In this document: positions 25,884 to 34,494 of the stretch, piece after piece | How positions within the stretch are numbered: position 1 is the first letter of the stretch | Layout of the letters: each line of letters starts with the position of its first letter | Assembly (NCBI GenBank): GCA_023666885.1 | Contig: JAMPBB010000002.1 | Location: 187,607 to 233,347, forward strand | DNA length: 45,741 nucleotides | Reading direction: 5' to 3' | Source: Muribaculaceae bacterium | GTDB lineage: Bacteria; Bacteroidota; Bacteroidia; Bacteroidales; Muribaculaceae | Program-made: the position numbers and the translations under genes | The notes under the pieces: model-generated | Databases searched by the model: none | What the model was told of the DNA's origin: nothing | Seen by the model: the letters and a program-made list of their open reading frames with translations, nothing else

Positions 25884-27315
25884 CATCCGTGATAAATGGG
25901 TCACAGGCCTCATAGGGTAGCTTCCCGTCAAGGAAGTCACGGAGTTGCAGGAAGAAATATGAACATCCCACGTCTACCAGCTGCTGTATGTACATATTGT
26001 CACTGCTACCGAATCCGTCGGCCAATATCTTACCTATAAATTTACCGGCCTCCTCCCGGCTATCCATCCGTACCAAAGATAGCGCCCGCAGCAAATTCAG
26101 CTGCGGAGTGGGCACATACCCGACTTGTGACACAGCACTGTCATAAATCTCGCATACCTCCTTGTACATCTTGGCGCGATACAGCATCTCAGCCATCAGT
26201 TCAATGCCGGTAGGAGGTATGGGCACATTGTTCAGAAACGCACCGTAAAGCACTGCGGCGGCGGCTCCTAAGCTACGCGTCTGGATAAAGCTGCCGGTTA
26301 TGCCAAGCAGCCATTCCGAGTCGCCAAAGCCGGGATTAGCTTTCAAAAACGCAAGTACATCGGTAAAGCAAGAAGCATCATCGGCCAGCTCCACCATACG
26401 CTCCATCACTGCAGCATTATCCGGAAATAGCTGTAGGTATTTTCGCAGTATGCCTACAGCCTCTTCTTTCCGGCCAAGCCCTGAAAGGATACCTTCTTTA
26501 AGGAACAATGCCTGAATACTGTCAGGTTTCTTTTCGGTAAGTGCATCCGTTATCTTAAGTGCCTCATCAAGTGTGTCAGCACTCTCGGCCAGGATGCGGG
26601 CACGCAGCAAGAGTCCGTTAAACGAATGTGAATTGATAGCCAAGGCATTGTCCACGGCCTCAATAGCCTTATCGGGCATGTTCATATGCTCGGAATACAG
26701 CTCGGCAAGCAGCAGCCAATACTCTTCGCTTAGAGGCTGCTCGGCAGTAAGGTCCTCAAGCATGTGTACCGCATCGGCATATCGTCCACCCTGTTCAAAT
26801 ACATCTGACAGCTCATACATTACCGTATCAGGATACTCGGCACACTGCTTTATGGTATCGTACCGCATAACAAGCCAGTCATACATCTTTAGCTCAGCCG
26901 CAGTTTCTATCAGCTTTATCACAGCCTCATCATCAAGAGCTCCTTTTCGCTGCCGGCTCAGCAAGGCATTCAGCCTATCAGCGTCAGATTTTTCATCACG
27001 TTCAGCCAGCCGGATTTCAAGAAGCAACTTAAGAAAGCTTGCAGCCTTTATCTCTGACAGGACTTGGCGTGCACCTTCAGTATCGCCGGAATCATAAAGA
27101 TAGTAAGCTTTACGCTCCTTGAACCTGCGGTCCAAAGGATAATCACGGCTCCCGAGTATCAAGGCCTGCAGACGCACATAGTCATCGTATACGTCAGTGG
27201 CATAGTCATATACTTCAAGAAGCTCATCACTGTCATAATGAACCATGGAAAGTCCTTGACTCACATCGGCCTTGAACTGTGCATACAGCTCCTCTATGTA
27301 ATTGTCCTCTGACAT
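25867..27315 (-). CDS. TPR-repeat protein
   Basis: The 482-aa all-helical protein has tetratricopeptide repeats. The clearest are at about 178-250 (ADAVHMLEDLTAEQPLSEEYWLLLAELY, then DKAIEAVDNALAINSHSFNGLLLRARIL) and about 255-315 (ALKITDALTEKKPDSIQALFLKEGIL, then KEEAVGILRKYLQLFPDNAAVMERMVEL). There is no signal peptide or membrane helix, so it is cytoplasmic. No specific partner can be named. It lies 19 bp after glnS with no promoter in the gap, so they are probably co-transcribed. A link to translation is only a guess from position. Confidence 0.85.
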   Translation of the reverse strand: MSEDNYIEELYAQFKADVSQGLSMVHYDSDELLEVYDYATDVYDDYVRLQALILGSRDYPLDRRFKERKAYYLYDSGDTEGARQVLSEIKAASFLKLLLEIRLAERDEKSDADRLNALLSRQRKGALDDEAVIKLIETAAELKMYDWLVMRYDTIKQCAEYPDTVMYELSDVFEQGGRYADAVHMLEDLTAEQPLSEEYWLLLAELYSEHMNMPDKAIEAVDNALAINSHSFNGLLLRARILAESADTLDEALKITDALTEKKPDSIQALFLKEGILSGLGRKEEAVGILRKYLQLFPDNAAVMERMVELADDASCFTDVLAFLKANPGFGDSEWLLGITGSFIQTRSLGAAAAVLYGAFLNNVPIPPTGIELMAEMLYRAKMYKEVCEIYDSAVSQVGYVPTPQLNLLRALSLVRMDSREEAGKFIGKILADGFGSSDNMYIQQLVDVGCSYFFLQLRDFLDGKLPYEACDPFITDAKDMD

Positions 27316-27334
27316 ATATTTACAATGTTGACGT

Positions 27335-29038
27335 TTACTTGTTTTTAGCTTTCTCCCAGCTGTCCTTAAGAGCTATGGTACGGTTAAATATCAGATGCTC
27401 CGGAGTGCTGTCATAGTCAGGGGTAAAGTAGCCTATACGCTGGAACTGGAAGTGGGCTCCTTTGGCGGCATTTTCGGCCAAGAATGGTTCTATCTTCACG
27501 CCCTCCACCACTTTCAGCGAGTCAGGGTTGAGCAGCTCGCGGAAATCACGCTCGGTTTCAGCCGCAGGATTCTCCACATTGAACAGACGGTCATACACAC
27601 GTACTGTGGCATCAACGGCATGGTCGGCGCTCACCCAGTGGAGCGTGCCCTTAACCTTGCGCATGCTGCCGGGGAGTCCGCTACGTGTTTCAGGATCGTA
27701 CGTACACAGTATCTCAGTGATGTTTCCGGCCTCATCCTTCACCACGTCCTCACACTTTATTATATAAGCACCCTTTAGACGGACCTCTCCGCCGGGAGCC
27801 AGTCGGAAGAACTTCTTGGGAGGATTCTCCATAAAGTCATCACGCTCTATATAAAGCGTACGTGAGAAAGGCATCTGATGCGTACCGGCCTGCGGATCCT
27901 CAGGGTTGTTCTCCATCTCCACCATTTCGGTCTGCCCCTCAGGATAATTGGTGATGGTGACCTTAACCGGATTCATCACAGCCATACCACGTGTAGATAT
28001 GGCATTAAGATCCTCACGAACGGCATGCTCCAGAAGCGACACGCTGTTAAGAGCCTCGTACTTGGTATAGCCTATCTTGTCTATAAAGTTACGTATGGCC
28101 TTAGGTGTGAATCCTCTGCGGCGCATACCTGAGATAGTGGGCATACGGGGATCATCCCATCCTGCCACCAATCCCTCCTTGACAAGCTGAAGCAGCTTGC
28201 GCTTACTCATTACGGTATATGTGAGGTTCAAGCGGTTAAATTCTATCTGGCGCGGGCAGTAGCTTTCATCGGCAAGCTCACGGACAAAGTATTCATAAAG
28301 CGGACGGTGCACCACAAATTCAAGCGTGCATATCGAATGGGTCACGCCCTCGAAATAGTCGCTCTGTCCGTGTGCAAAGTCATACATGGGGTACACCTTC
28401 CATTTGGTACCCGTACGGTGGTGAGGCGTCTTTATGATACGGTACATTATAGGATCGCGGAAGTGCATGTTGGGCGATGCCATGTCAATCTTGGCTCGCA
28501 GCACGCGGGCTCCTTCATCAAACTCGCCGGCGTTCATGCGCTCAAAGAGGTCAAGGTTTTCCTCAGGCGTACGTGACCTGTACGGGCTCTCCGTACCCGG
28601 AGTGGTAGGCGTGCCTTTCTGCTCGGCTATCTGTTCGGAGGTCTGGTCATCTACATACGCCTTCCCTTCCTTTATCATCCGTACGGCCAGATCATAAAGC
28701 TGTGGAAAATAGTCGCTGGCATAGTATTCGCGGTCGCCCCAATCGAATCCGAGCCAATGTATGTCCTCACGTATGGAGTCTACGTACTCTACATCCTCTT
28801 TCACGGGATTCGTGTCATCGAATCGCAGATTACAAGTACCTCCAAACTTTTCAGCCACACCGAAATCCATACATATGGCTTTGGCATGACCTATGTGCAG
28901 GTATCCGTTAGGCTCCGGCGGGAAACGCGTGTTCAGCCTGCCTCCGTTCTTACCGGCGGCAAGGTCATCTGCCACTATCTGCTCCACAAAGTTCAATCCT
29001 TTTTTCTGCTGGCTATCAGCTTCTTCTATCTCGGCCAT
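27335..29038 (-). CDS. glnS: Glutaminyl-tRNA synthetase
   Basis: This 567-aa class I synthetase charges tRNA-Gln directly. It has [17 protein letters not shown] with the HIGH box at 48-51, VMSKRKL (KMSKS-type loop) near 280, and a GlnRS-specific middle region with [24 protein letters not shown]. The C-terminal anticodon-binding beta barrels run from about 350 to the end, with [27 protein letters not shown]. The length fits bacterial GlnRS (about 550 aa). It heads a two-gene unit with the TPR gene. Confidence 0.98.
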   Translation of the reverse strand: MAEIEEADSQQKKGLNFVEQIVADDLAAGKNGGRLNTRFPPEPNGYLHIGHAKAICMDFGVAEKFGGTCNLRFDDTNPVKEDVEYVDSIREDIHWLGFDWGDREYYASDYFPQLYDLAVRMIKEGKAYVDDQTSEQIAEQKGTPTTPGTESPYRSRTPEENLDLFERMNAGEFDEGARVLRAKIDMASPNMHFRDPIMYRIIKTPHHRTGTKWKVYPMYDFAHGQSDYFEGVTHSICTLEFVVHRPLYEYFVRELADESYCPRQIEFNRLNLTYTVMSKRKLLQLVKEGLVAGWDDPRMPTISGMRRRGFTPKAIRNFIDKIGYTKYEALNSVSLLEHAVREDLNAISTRGMAVMNPVKVTITNYPEGQTEMVEMENNPEDPQAGTHQMPFSRTLYIERDDFMENPPKKFFRLAPGGEVRLKGAYIIKCEDVVKDEAGNITEILCTYDPETRSGLPGSMRKVKGTLHWVSADHAVDATVRVYDRLFNVENPAAETERDFRELLNPDSLKVVEGVKIEPFLAENAAKGAHFQFQRIGYFTPDYDSTPEHLIFNRTIALKDSWEKAKNK

Positions 29039-29121
29039 TACAAAATGATATTTACTGATGGTTCAAATTCATGTTACGTCATTACCGATGTGAGCACAGG
29101 CACACACCGTGCAATAAAATG

Positions 29122-29129
29122 CAAAAATA
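29122..29129 (-). promoter_or_regulatory. Candidate -7 box of glnS
   Basis: The minus strand reads TATTTTTG, 83 bp before the glnS ATG. There is no TTTG at -33, and no other TAnnTTTG is found closer. Confidence 0.4.
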
Positions 29130-29231
29130 ACGCAATTTTCCCAATCCGCCAAGCTCCCACCTCATTTCTTAATTCTTAAACTTATTAATGCTGTGATATA
29201 GTATAAATAAATCACTGTTTGCACAACAATT

Positions 29232-29251
29232 TATAAACTTATTGGTTTATA
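29232..29251. repeat. Inverted repeat before the leucine-rich/transglutaminase gene
   Basis: TATAAAC (29232-29238) and GTTTATA (29245-29251) are a perfect 7-bp inverted repeat around TTATTG, 21 bp before the ATG. It could be an operator in this AT-rich gap (29039-29272). Nothing else clear lies there apart from the glnS -7 box. Confidence 0.4.
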
Positions 29252-29272
29252 TATGTGTAACGATATTACATT

Positions 29273-30910
29273 ATGTTTAGAGTAAGTATCAAAATGATTC
29301 GATTAAGCATTTCATTCATCACCATATTCATGCTTGCCGTAAATGTCCACGCTGAAACCATTAAGATCCAACGTCCTGAATGGTTTGATCACGGAATATA
29401 TGACGGCAAACAAGTTTTCCCTGATTCACTGTTCTTTGATAGCGACGCCGAAGAAATCACGTTCCCGGATTTAGGCGTATTCGTAAGACTGGGAGGATAC
29501 AACTTCCCCAATCTGAGGAAAGTCACATTGGGCAATGTCGATTACATGCCTGCACTGTCGTTTGGCAATATGCCAATGCTGGAAGAGGTAATAGTCAATG
29601 GCATGGTAGGCCATTTTGACTGCACATTTGTACAGAACTGCCCTAAACTAAAGAAAATAGTATTCAATGGTCCAGTTTCAAGTACCGGAGGCATGGGCTT
29701 CACTTATAACTGCCCGAATCTTGAAGAAGTAGTGTTTGAAGGCGTGGTAGGCGATTTTGATCTTGGTCTGTCACCGGGGAATCTTTCGCCAAAACTCAAA
29801 CGCTATACCATCAACGGGGCGGTTATAGATGCAGGGAACGACACAATAGCCACAGCGGCTACCATAGAACAGTTTCGGATCAATCCGCGCTTGCGCGCCG
29901 AGTTGGATTCATTGGCACAGTGGCAGATGCGCGTTCTGACAGCAACCACCGACAATGACTGGCTTAGAAGCTGCTGTTACAGCGATGCTAAGATCATATA
30001 TCCTATATTATCCGAGCTTGGCAGTCCGGAGGCCGAGCCGTTAAAGGCTGCCATGGAGTATGCCTGGAATCACTACGATGACGTCAAGACAAAGATTGAA
30101 ATACTGAAAGGCTCTCCGGCATACGCCTTGGATTCGCTACGGAAAGGGCAGTTTGTATACGTACAGCCGAATGATTCCCTACTTACAGCCACGCGCAATA
30201 AGTTTAATCTTGACAGTATAGCCGGCAACGGTGATGACATAAGCCGAATCAAGAATCTGCTATACTGGGTGCATAACTCCATAAAGCATGACGGCGGCAA
30301 CGGACTCCCCGACGGCGCAAGGACGCTGACAAACATATATGAGTCATCCCGCAGGGACAGCTGCGGCTACAACTGCCGGGCACTTGCAATAGGGCTATGC
30401 GAGGCATTACTTGCCGAAGGGATACCTGCACGATACATCACCTGCCAGTCAAAACAATGGGACACGGATCAAGACTGTCATGTAATATGCGTGGCGTGGA
30501 GCGAGTCACTGAACAAATGGATATGGGTAGACCCCACTTTTGCGGCATATGTCACCGATGAGAACGGCCTGTTGCTGCATCCGGGAGAAGTCCGGTACAG
30601 GCTACAGAACGATCTGCCCTTAGTGCTGAATGCTGATGCGAACTGGAATAACATTTCGGCGGAAAGCAAGGAGTCATACCTTGATGATTATATGGCCAAG
30701 AACCTCTATATAATAGAAGCTAATATACTTAATCAAGCCGAGCCGGAAGGTAAGTCAGATCATATCCAAGGCTATTTTGCCGCACTTGTCCCAATGGGGA
30801 GCAACTATGACAATGCCAATATCATCACTACAGATGATGATTGGTTCTGGCAAGCGCCCACAGCATTCTACGAGCGTTCAAAGCCCAAATCGGACATAAA
30901 GATCCGTTAA
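29273..30910 (+). CDS. Secreted protein with leucine-rich-like repeats and a C-terminal transglutaminase domain
   Basis: The 545-aa protein has a signal peptide (about 1-27, NVHA). Residues 60-185 form BspA-type-like repeats: FPNLRKVTLGN (78-88), MPMLEEVIVNG (100-110), CPKLKKIVFNG (123-133) and CPNLEEVVFEG (147-157). A helical linker leads to a transglutaminase-like core with a full triad: C368 in GYNCRALAIGLCEALLAEG, H403 in DCHVICVAW and D420 in WIWVDPTF. BspA-type repeats often mediate binding to host or bacterial surfaces, so a bind-and-process role is inferred. There is no lipobox. ATG 29273 is used, and Met-8 (29294) is an alternative. The 5' flank is AT-rich, and the gene stands alone, ending 10 bp before a convergent gene. 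Confidence 0.82.
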   Translation: MFRVSIKMIRLSISFITIFMLAVNVHAETIKIQRPEWFDHGIYDGKQVFPDSLFFDSDAEEITFPDLGVFVRLGGYNFPNLRKVTLGNVDYMPALSFGNMPMLEEVIVNGMVGHFDCTFVQNCPKLKKIVFNGPVSSTGGMGFTYNCPNLEEVVFEGVVGDFDLGLSPGNLSPKLKRYTINGAVIDAGNDTIATAATIEQFRINPRLRAELDSLAQWQMRVLTATTDNDWLRSCCYSDAKIIYPILSELGSPEAEPLKAAMEYAWNHYDDVKTKIEILKGSPAYALDSLRKGQFVYVQPNDSLLTATRNKFNLDSIAGNGDDISRIKNLLYWVHNSIKHDGGNGLPDGARTLTNIYESSRRDSCGYNCRALAIGLCEALLAEGIPARYITCQSKQWDTDQDCHVICVAWSESLNKWIWVDPTFAAYVTDENGLLLHPGEVRYRLQNDLPLVLNADANWNNISAESKESYLDDYMAKNLYIIEANILNQAEPEGKSDHIQGYFAALVPMGSNYDNANIITTDDDWFWQAPTAFYERSKPKSDIKIR

Positions 30911-30920
30911 GCCGATGTAT

Positions 30921-32000
30921 TCAGATAGTGCTGCGTGCTGACATGCTGCCATTGTACACCCGCCATTTGTCTATCATAGCCGTCATGTCAGCTGGCACCG
31001 GTGCTTCAAAAAACATTTCTTGACGCGTAACCGGGTGTACGAATCCGAGTGTGCGGGCATGAAGGGCCTGCCGAGGGCATACGTCAAAGCAGTTAGCCAC
31101 AAAATGCCTGTAGCTTGCCGAGCGCTCGCCACGCAATATCTCATTGCCCCCGTAGCGGGCATCGTTGAGCAGCGGATGTCCTATATGCTTCATATGCACG
31201 CGTATCTGATGCGTGCGCCCGGTTTCAAGGCGGCACCGCACCACACTTACATATCCCAGATTCTCTATAACCTCATAATGCGTTACAGCGTGCTTGCCCT
31301 GCGCAGGATCGGTAAAGACAGCCATCTGAAGCCTGTCCTTGGGATTGCGGCCTATATAGCTTTCTATACGACCGCTTGACGGCTCCGGCACGCCCCACAC
31401 CACCGCCACGTATTCACGCTTGGTAGTCTTATTGAAAAACTGGCGTCCGAGGTCTGTCTTGGCATCAGGCGTCTTGGCCACAACGAGGAGCCCGGAAGTG
31501 TCCTTGTCTATACGGTGCACCAGACCCATACGGGGGTCATCGGCATCATAATCAGGATTGTCCTTGAAGTGCCATGCCAAGGCATTGACCAGCGTACCGG
31601 TATAATTCCCATGTCCGGGATGCACCACCATTCCGGCCGGCTTGTTTACCACAAGCACGGTTTCATCCTCATACACTATGTCAAGCGGTATATCCTCAGC
31701 CACTATGTCAAGCTCGTAACGCGGGCGGTCCATAACCACGCTCACCACATCAAGAGGCTTAACCTTATAGCTTGATTTCACAGGCTTACCGTTGACCAAT
31801 ATACAGCCGGCATCGGCAGCCTGCTGTATGCGGTTGCGCGATGACTTTTCAAGGCGTGACACTAAGAACTTATCCACACGGAGCAGCTGCTGCCCCTTAT
31901 CGGCTTCAAATCGGAAATGCTCATACAGTTCGCGCCCGTCTACATCAACGAGCGCATCCGGAGCCGCGTCAAATTCTGTGAATGCTTCAGCGTCCATCAT
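30921..32000 (-). CDS. RluA/RluD-family 23S rRNA pseudouridine synthase
   Basis: The 359-aa protein has an S4 RNA-binding domain (about 38-90, RVDKFLVSRLEKSSRNRIQQ) and a pseudouridine synthase domain with catalytic D165 in GLVHRIDKDTSGLLVV. Later motifs are TGRTHQIRVHMKHIGHPLLNDARYGG. RluD modifies helix 69 of 23S rRNA, and this paralogue is the best RluD candidate, though RluC-type specificity cannot be excluded. An N-terminal extension of about 35 residues is acidic. Its start overlaps the PASTA gene stop by 4 bp (ATGA). Confidence 0.93.
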   Translation of the reverse strand: MMDAEAFTEFDAAPDALVDVDGRELYEHFRFEADKGQQLLRVDKFLVSRLEKSSRNRIQQAADAGCILVNGKPVKSSYKVKPLDVVSVVMDRPRYELDIVAEDIPLDIVYEDETVLVVNKPAGMVVHPGHGNYTGTLVNALAWHFKDNPDYDADDPRMGLVHRIDKDTSGLLVVAKTPDAKTDLGRQFFNKTTKREYVAVVWGVPEPSSGRIESYIGRNPKDRLQMAVFTDPAQGKHAVTHYEVIENLGYVSVVRCRLETGRTHQIRVHMKHIGHPLLNDARYGGNEILRGERSASYRHFVANCFDVCPRQALHARTLGFVHPVTRQEMFFEAPVPADMTAMIDKWRVYNGSMSARSTI

Positions 32001-32623
32001 ATAAGGTCAAGCGGTTCCATAGCCACGGAGTCAGTGGGCGGTATGGAGTCCATCTCCTCTATATCAGGGAGTCCGGCACCCACTTCTATAACTATCTGTG
32101 CATTTAATGGCACCCTTGCCCCGGTAGACAGCCGCACACCACCACGCTTCACCGCTATAACAAGATTCTTGAACTCGGAAGGCACTTCCACTATGCTGAT
32201 ATTCTTCAGCCCAAGCCCTTCCAGAATTGACTTGGCCTGACGCAGTGACGTATCCACCAGATTAGGCAGAGTAACCGTACGGGGCGAAAATGCATTTACG
32301 GTAATATATATCAATCGCCCGTTCTTGACCTTCGTGCCTACCTTGGGGTTCTGTTCCACTACGGTGCCCGGACGGAGCTTGTCATTGTACACCGAGTCCG
32401 TAAGCTCCACCTCGAATCCGCGTGATTCAAGCGAGTCAAGCGCCTGCTCATACGGCAATCCCTTGACATCGGGCACAGTGGCATAGTGGCCGTGGTCAGT
32501 CCACGAATCAAGCCACAGAGTAGACAGCCATACGAGCACCACGCCTACGCAGAGCATAAGGAACAAATTCAACAGTATCTTTAGGGCAAGACGGCCTCGT
32601 GAGCCACCGTTATTCTTATCCAT
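31997..32623 (-). CDS. Membrane-anchored PASTA-domain protein
   Basis: The 208-aa protein has a cytoplasmic Arg/Lys start, one membrane helix (about 13-35) and extracytoplasmic PASTA domains. The first (about 46-112) has VPDVKGLPYEQALDSLESRGFEVEL and VVEQNPKVGTKV. The second (about 116-182) has LPNLVDTSLRQAKSILEGLGLKNI. PASTA domains in other phyla sit on Ser/Thr kinases and PBPs and bind peptidoglycan. Here there is no kinase or transpeptidase domain. The short kinase-free form next to RluD is familiar in Bacteroidota. It likely senses or anchors the cell wall, and partners are unknown. Confidence 0.9.
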   Translation of the reverse strand: MDKNNGGSRGRLALKILLNLFLMLCVGVVLVWLSTLWLDSWTDHGHYATVPDVKGLPYEQALDSLESRGFEVELTDSVYNDKLRPGTVVEQNPKVGTKVKNGRLIYITVNAFSPRTVTLPNLVDTSLRQAKSILEGLGLKNISIVEVPSEFKNLVIAVKRGGVRLSTGARVPLNAQIVIEVGAGLPDIEEMDSIPPTDSVAMEPLDLI

Positions 32624-32663
32624 ATAGGTCCAGTAATATTAGTGAGGCAAGTGCACCACGCCA

Positions 32664-32671
32664 CAAAGTTA
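32664..32671 (-). promoter_or_regulatory. -7 box of the PASTA-rluD operon
   Basis: The minus strand reads TAACTTTG, a perfect match 40 bp before the PASTA ATG. Confidence 0.6.
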
Positions 32672-32755
32672 GTGAAAATTATGCCACATGACGTTTTTTG
32701 CACCGCTTTTTCATATTTTTAAGGTACCTCTACGGTGCGGTACGTCAAAAAATAT

Positions 32756-32763
32756 TATCTTTG
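32756..32763 (+). promoter_or_regulatory. -7 box of bamD
   Basis: TATCTTTG is a perfect match 29 bp before the bamD ATG. There is no TTTG at -33. Confidence 0.6.
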
Positions 32764-32792
32764 CACGTTAAAATCAAACACCCGCTTGATAA

Positions 32793-33599
32793 ATGAAAAT
32801 TACGAATCTTCTATTCATGCTGCTCGCCACTCTGATGCTCACCGGCTGCGGAGAGTACCAGAAAGTACAGAAAAGCAGTGACAACAACTATAAACTTGAC
32901 TTTGCGAAACGCGCGTTCGAAAGCAAAAAATACGTTCAGGCTGCCACCGTGCTTGAGGACGTAGTGACACAGTTCAAAGGCACAGAGAAAGCCGAGGACG
33001 CCCTGTATCTGCTGGCTCTGAGCCATTATGAGAACAAGAACTACTTCGACGCCTGTAACTACTTCAAGACGTATTACACCCGCTTCCCTAAAGGAAAGTA
33101 CACCGAACTGGCTCGCTTCTACTGCGGATACGGCAATTACCTTGACTCCCCCGAAGCGCAGCTTGACCAGACAGGTACCATAAAAGCTATAGAAGAGCTG
33201 CAAGGATTCCTTGACTTCTTCCCGCGCAGTGACAAGGTGAGCATAGCCCAGAATGCCATATTTGAGCTTCAGGACAAGCTGACACTCAAGCAGCTCCAGA
33301 ACGCACAGCTGTATTACAATCTGGGCAACTATCTGGGCAACAATTATGAAAGCGCCGTAATCACCGCCAAGAATGCTATCAAGGACTACCCTTATTCACG
33401 CTATAAAGAGGACCTTGAGATGCTTGTGCTGAAAGCACGCTTCCAGGAGGCATCGCAGAGTGTGGATGAAAAGAAAGCTGACCGCTTCCGCACGGTGGTG
33501 GATGAATACTATTCCTTTATAAATAACTATCCTGACAGCCCGTACCGCAAAGAGGCCGAAAACATACTCAAGATAGCTGAAAACTATGTAAAGGACTGA
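32793..33599 (+). CDS. bamD: BamD, outer-membrane assembly lipoprotein
   Basis: BamD is the essential lipoprotein partner of BamA in folding outer-membrane proteins. The 268-aa protein has a lipoprotein signal with lipobox LTGC (C19), then TPR-type helices with the BamD pattern: AKRAFESKKYVQAATVLEDV, AEDALYLLALSHYENKNYFDACNYFKTYYTRFPKGKYTELA and LQGFLDFFPRSDKVSIAQ. It begins a unit with rpoZ, 42 bp downstream. BamD would help insert barrels such as the FadL-like protein at 7658. Confidence 0.95.
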   Translation: MKITNLLFMLLATLMLTGCGEYQKVQKSSDNNYKLDFAKRAFESKKYVQAATVLEDVVTQFKGTEKAEDALYLLALSHYENKNYFDACNYFKTYYTRFPKGKYTELARFYCGYGNYLDSPEAQLDQTGTIKAIEELQGFLDFFPRSDKVSIAQNAIFELQDKLTLKQLQNAQLYYNLGNYLGNNYESAVITAKNAIKDYPYSRYKEDLEMLVLKARFQEASQSVDEKKADRFRTVVDEYYSFINNYPDSPYRKEAENILKIAENYVKD

Positions 33600-33641
33600 C
33601 CCTACAGAAAACATAACAAGCGATAACATATATCACAAAGT

Positions 33642-33974
33642 ATGGACTACAAGAAGACCAACGCACCCCTCAACACAGTGACCCGTGACATGATAGACCT
33701 GTCGCAGGACACCGGCAACGTTTATGAAACCGTATGCATCATAGCCAAGCGTTCAAATCAGATAGCCGGCGAAATGAAGCATGACCTCGAAAAGAAGCTT
33801 CAGGAATTTGCATCGCTCAACGACAACCTTGAGGAAATATCAGAGAACCGTGAGCAGATAGAGATATCACGCTACTACGAGAAGCTCCCCAAGCCCACTC
33901 TCATAGCCACACAGGAATACGTGGAACATAAAATCCACTTCCGCAATCCCGCCAAGGACAAAAACCTTGACTGA
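33642..33974 (+). CDS. rpoZ: RNA polymerase omega subunit (Bacteroidota type)
   Basis: The 110-aa protein fits the RpoZ/Rpb6-like family: VTRDMIDLSQDTGNVYETVCIIAKRSNQIAGEMKHDLEKKL is the conserved omega core with the AKRSNQI motif. The C-terminal half (EQIEISRYYEKLPKPTLIATQEYVEHKI) is the Bacteroidota-specific extension. Omega helps assemble and stabilise the beta-prime subunit. It lies after bamD without an obvious promoter. The rpsO -33 element begins 3 bp after its stop. Confidence 0.9.
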   Translation: MDYKKTNAPLNTVTRDMIDLSQDTGNVYETVCIIAKRSNQIAGEMKHDLEKKLQEFASLNDNLEEISENREQIEISRYYEKLPKPTLIATQEYVEHKIHFRNPAKDKNLD

Positions 33975-33977
33975 TAT

Positions 33978-34008
33978 TTTGTCAATCAGATAAAAATAGC
34001 TACTTTTG
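33978..34008 (+). promoter_or_regulatory. rpsO promoter, full consensus
   Basis: TTTG (33978-33981), 19 nt, then TACTTTTG (34001-34008). It begins 3 bp after the rpoZ stop, so there is no room for a terminator after rpoZ. Confidence 0.8.
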
Positions 34009-34011
34009 TGC

Positions 34012-34026
34012 GCCCATTTGATGGGC
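34012..34026 (+). promoter_or_regulatory. Stem-loop at the 5' end of the rpsO leader
   Basis: GCCCAT and ATGGGC form a perfect 6-bp stem around TTG, 3 bp past the -7 box. The hairpin would therefore sit at or within a few bases of the mRNA 5' end, 44 bp before the ATG. A role in mRNA stability or S15 feedback is possible but not shown. Confidence 0.5.
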
Positions 34027-34070
34027 AGTCTATTTATACTAATTATTAACTACCAAAAAACTTTTCAAGA

Positions 34071-34346
34071 ATGCATTTGAATTCTGATGAAAAAGTAGAA
34101 ATCTTTGAGAAGTACGGTAAGGGCAAGACTGATACTGGCTCACCTGAAGCCCAGATAGCATTATTCTCAGTCCGTATAGCTCATTTGACTGAACACCTCA
34201 AGTCAAATCACAAAGATTATACCACTGCGCGTGCTCTTAAGGCTTTGGTAGGTAAGCGTCGTCGTCTGCTCGACTATCTTATCCGCAAGGATATCAACCG
34301 CTACCGTGCCATCATAGCCCAGAAGGAGCTTGGTATCAGAAAGTAA
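34071..34346 (+). CDS. rpsO: 30S ribosomal protein S15
   Basis: This 91-aa protein binds the central domain of 16S rRNA early in 30S assembly. It shows the conserved core KGKTDTGSPEAQIALFSVRIAHLTEHLKSNHKDY, then LVGKRRRLLDYLIRKDINRY. It has its own consensus promoter and a strong terminator, so it is a monocistronic unit. Unlike its neighbours it prefers ATC over ATA for Ile (5 versus 3) and uses CGT for Arg often, which fits high expression. The first residue context (MHLNSDEKVEIFEKYG) matches Bacteroidota S15 starts. Confidence 0.98.
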   Translation: MHLNSDEKVEIFEKYGKGKTDTGSPEAQIALFSVRIAHLTEHLKSNHKDYTTARALKALVGKRRRLLDYLIRKDINRYRAIIAQKELGIRK

Positions 34347-34379
34347 GCCGCAGGGTCTACTTGAAGATTACAATCTTTA

Positions 34380-34437
34380 CGGAGAAGCCGTATGAACCCG
34401 TTGCATTAAGGGTGAATCGGCTTCTCCGCTGTTTTTT
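34380..34437 (+). terminator. rpsO terminator
   Basis: An 11-bp stem CGGAGAAGCCG (34380-34390)/CGGCTTCTCCG (34418-34428) is followed shortly by TTTTTT (34432-34437). Confidence 0.88.
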
Positions 34438-34461
34438 GAACCATATGCCATAAAAAAGCAT

Positions 34462-34469
34462 TATCTTTG
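34462..34469 (+). promoter_or_regulatory. -7 box of the YihY-type gene
   Basis: TATCTTTG is a perfect match 25 bp before the ATG. A TTTG at 34435-34438 lies 23 nt upstream, slightly farther than usual, and overlaps the rpsO terminator T-run. Confidence 0.6.
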
Positions 34470-34494
34470 TTGAAGCAACGAGTGCACATACCTC

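Noticed and set aside
29060-29070. GGTTCAAATTC resembles a tRNA T-loop
   Set aside because: No acceptor, D or anticodon stem can be built around it, and no CCA-proximal pairing is present.
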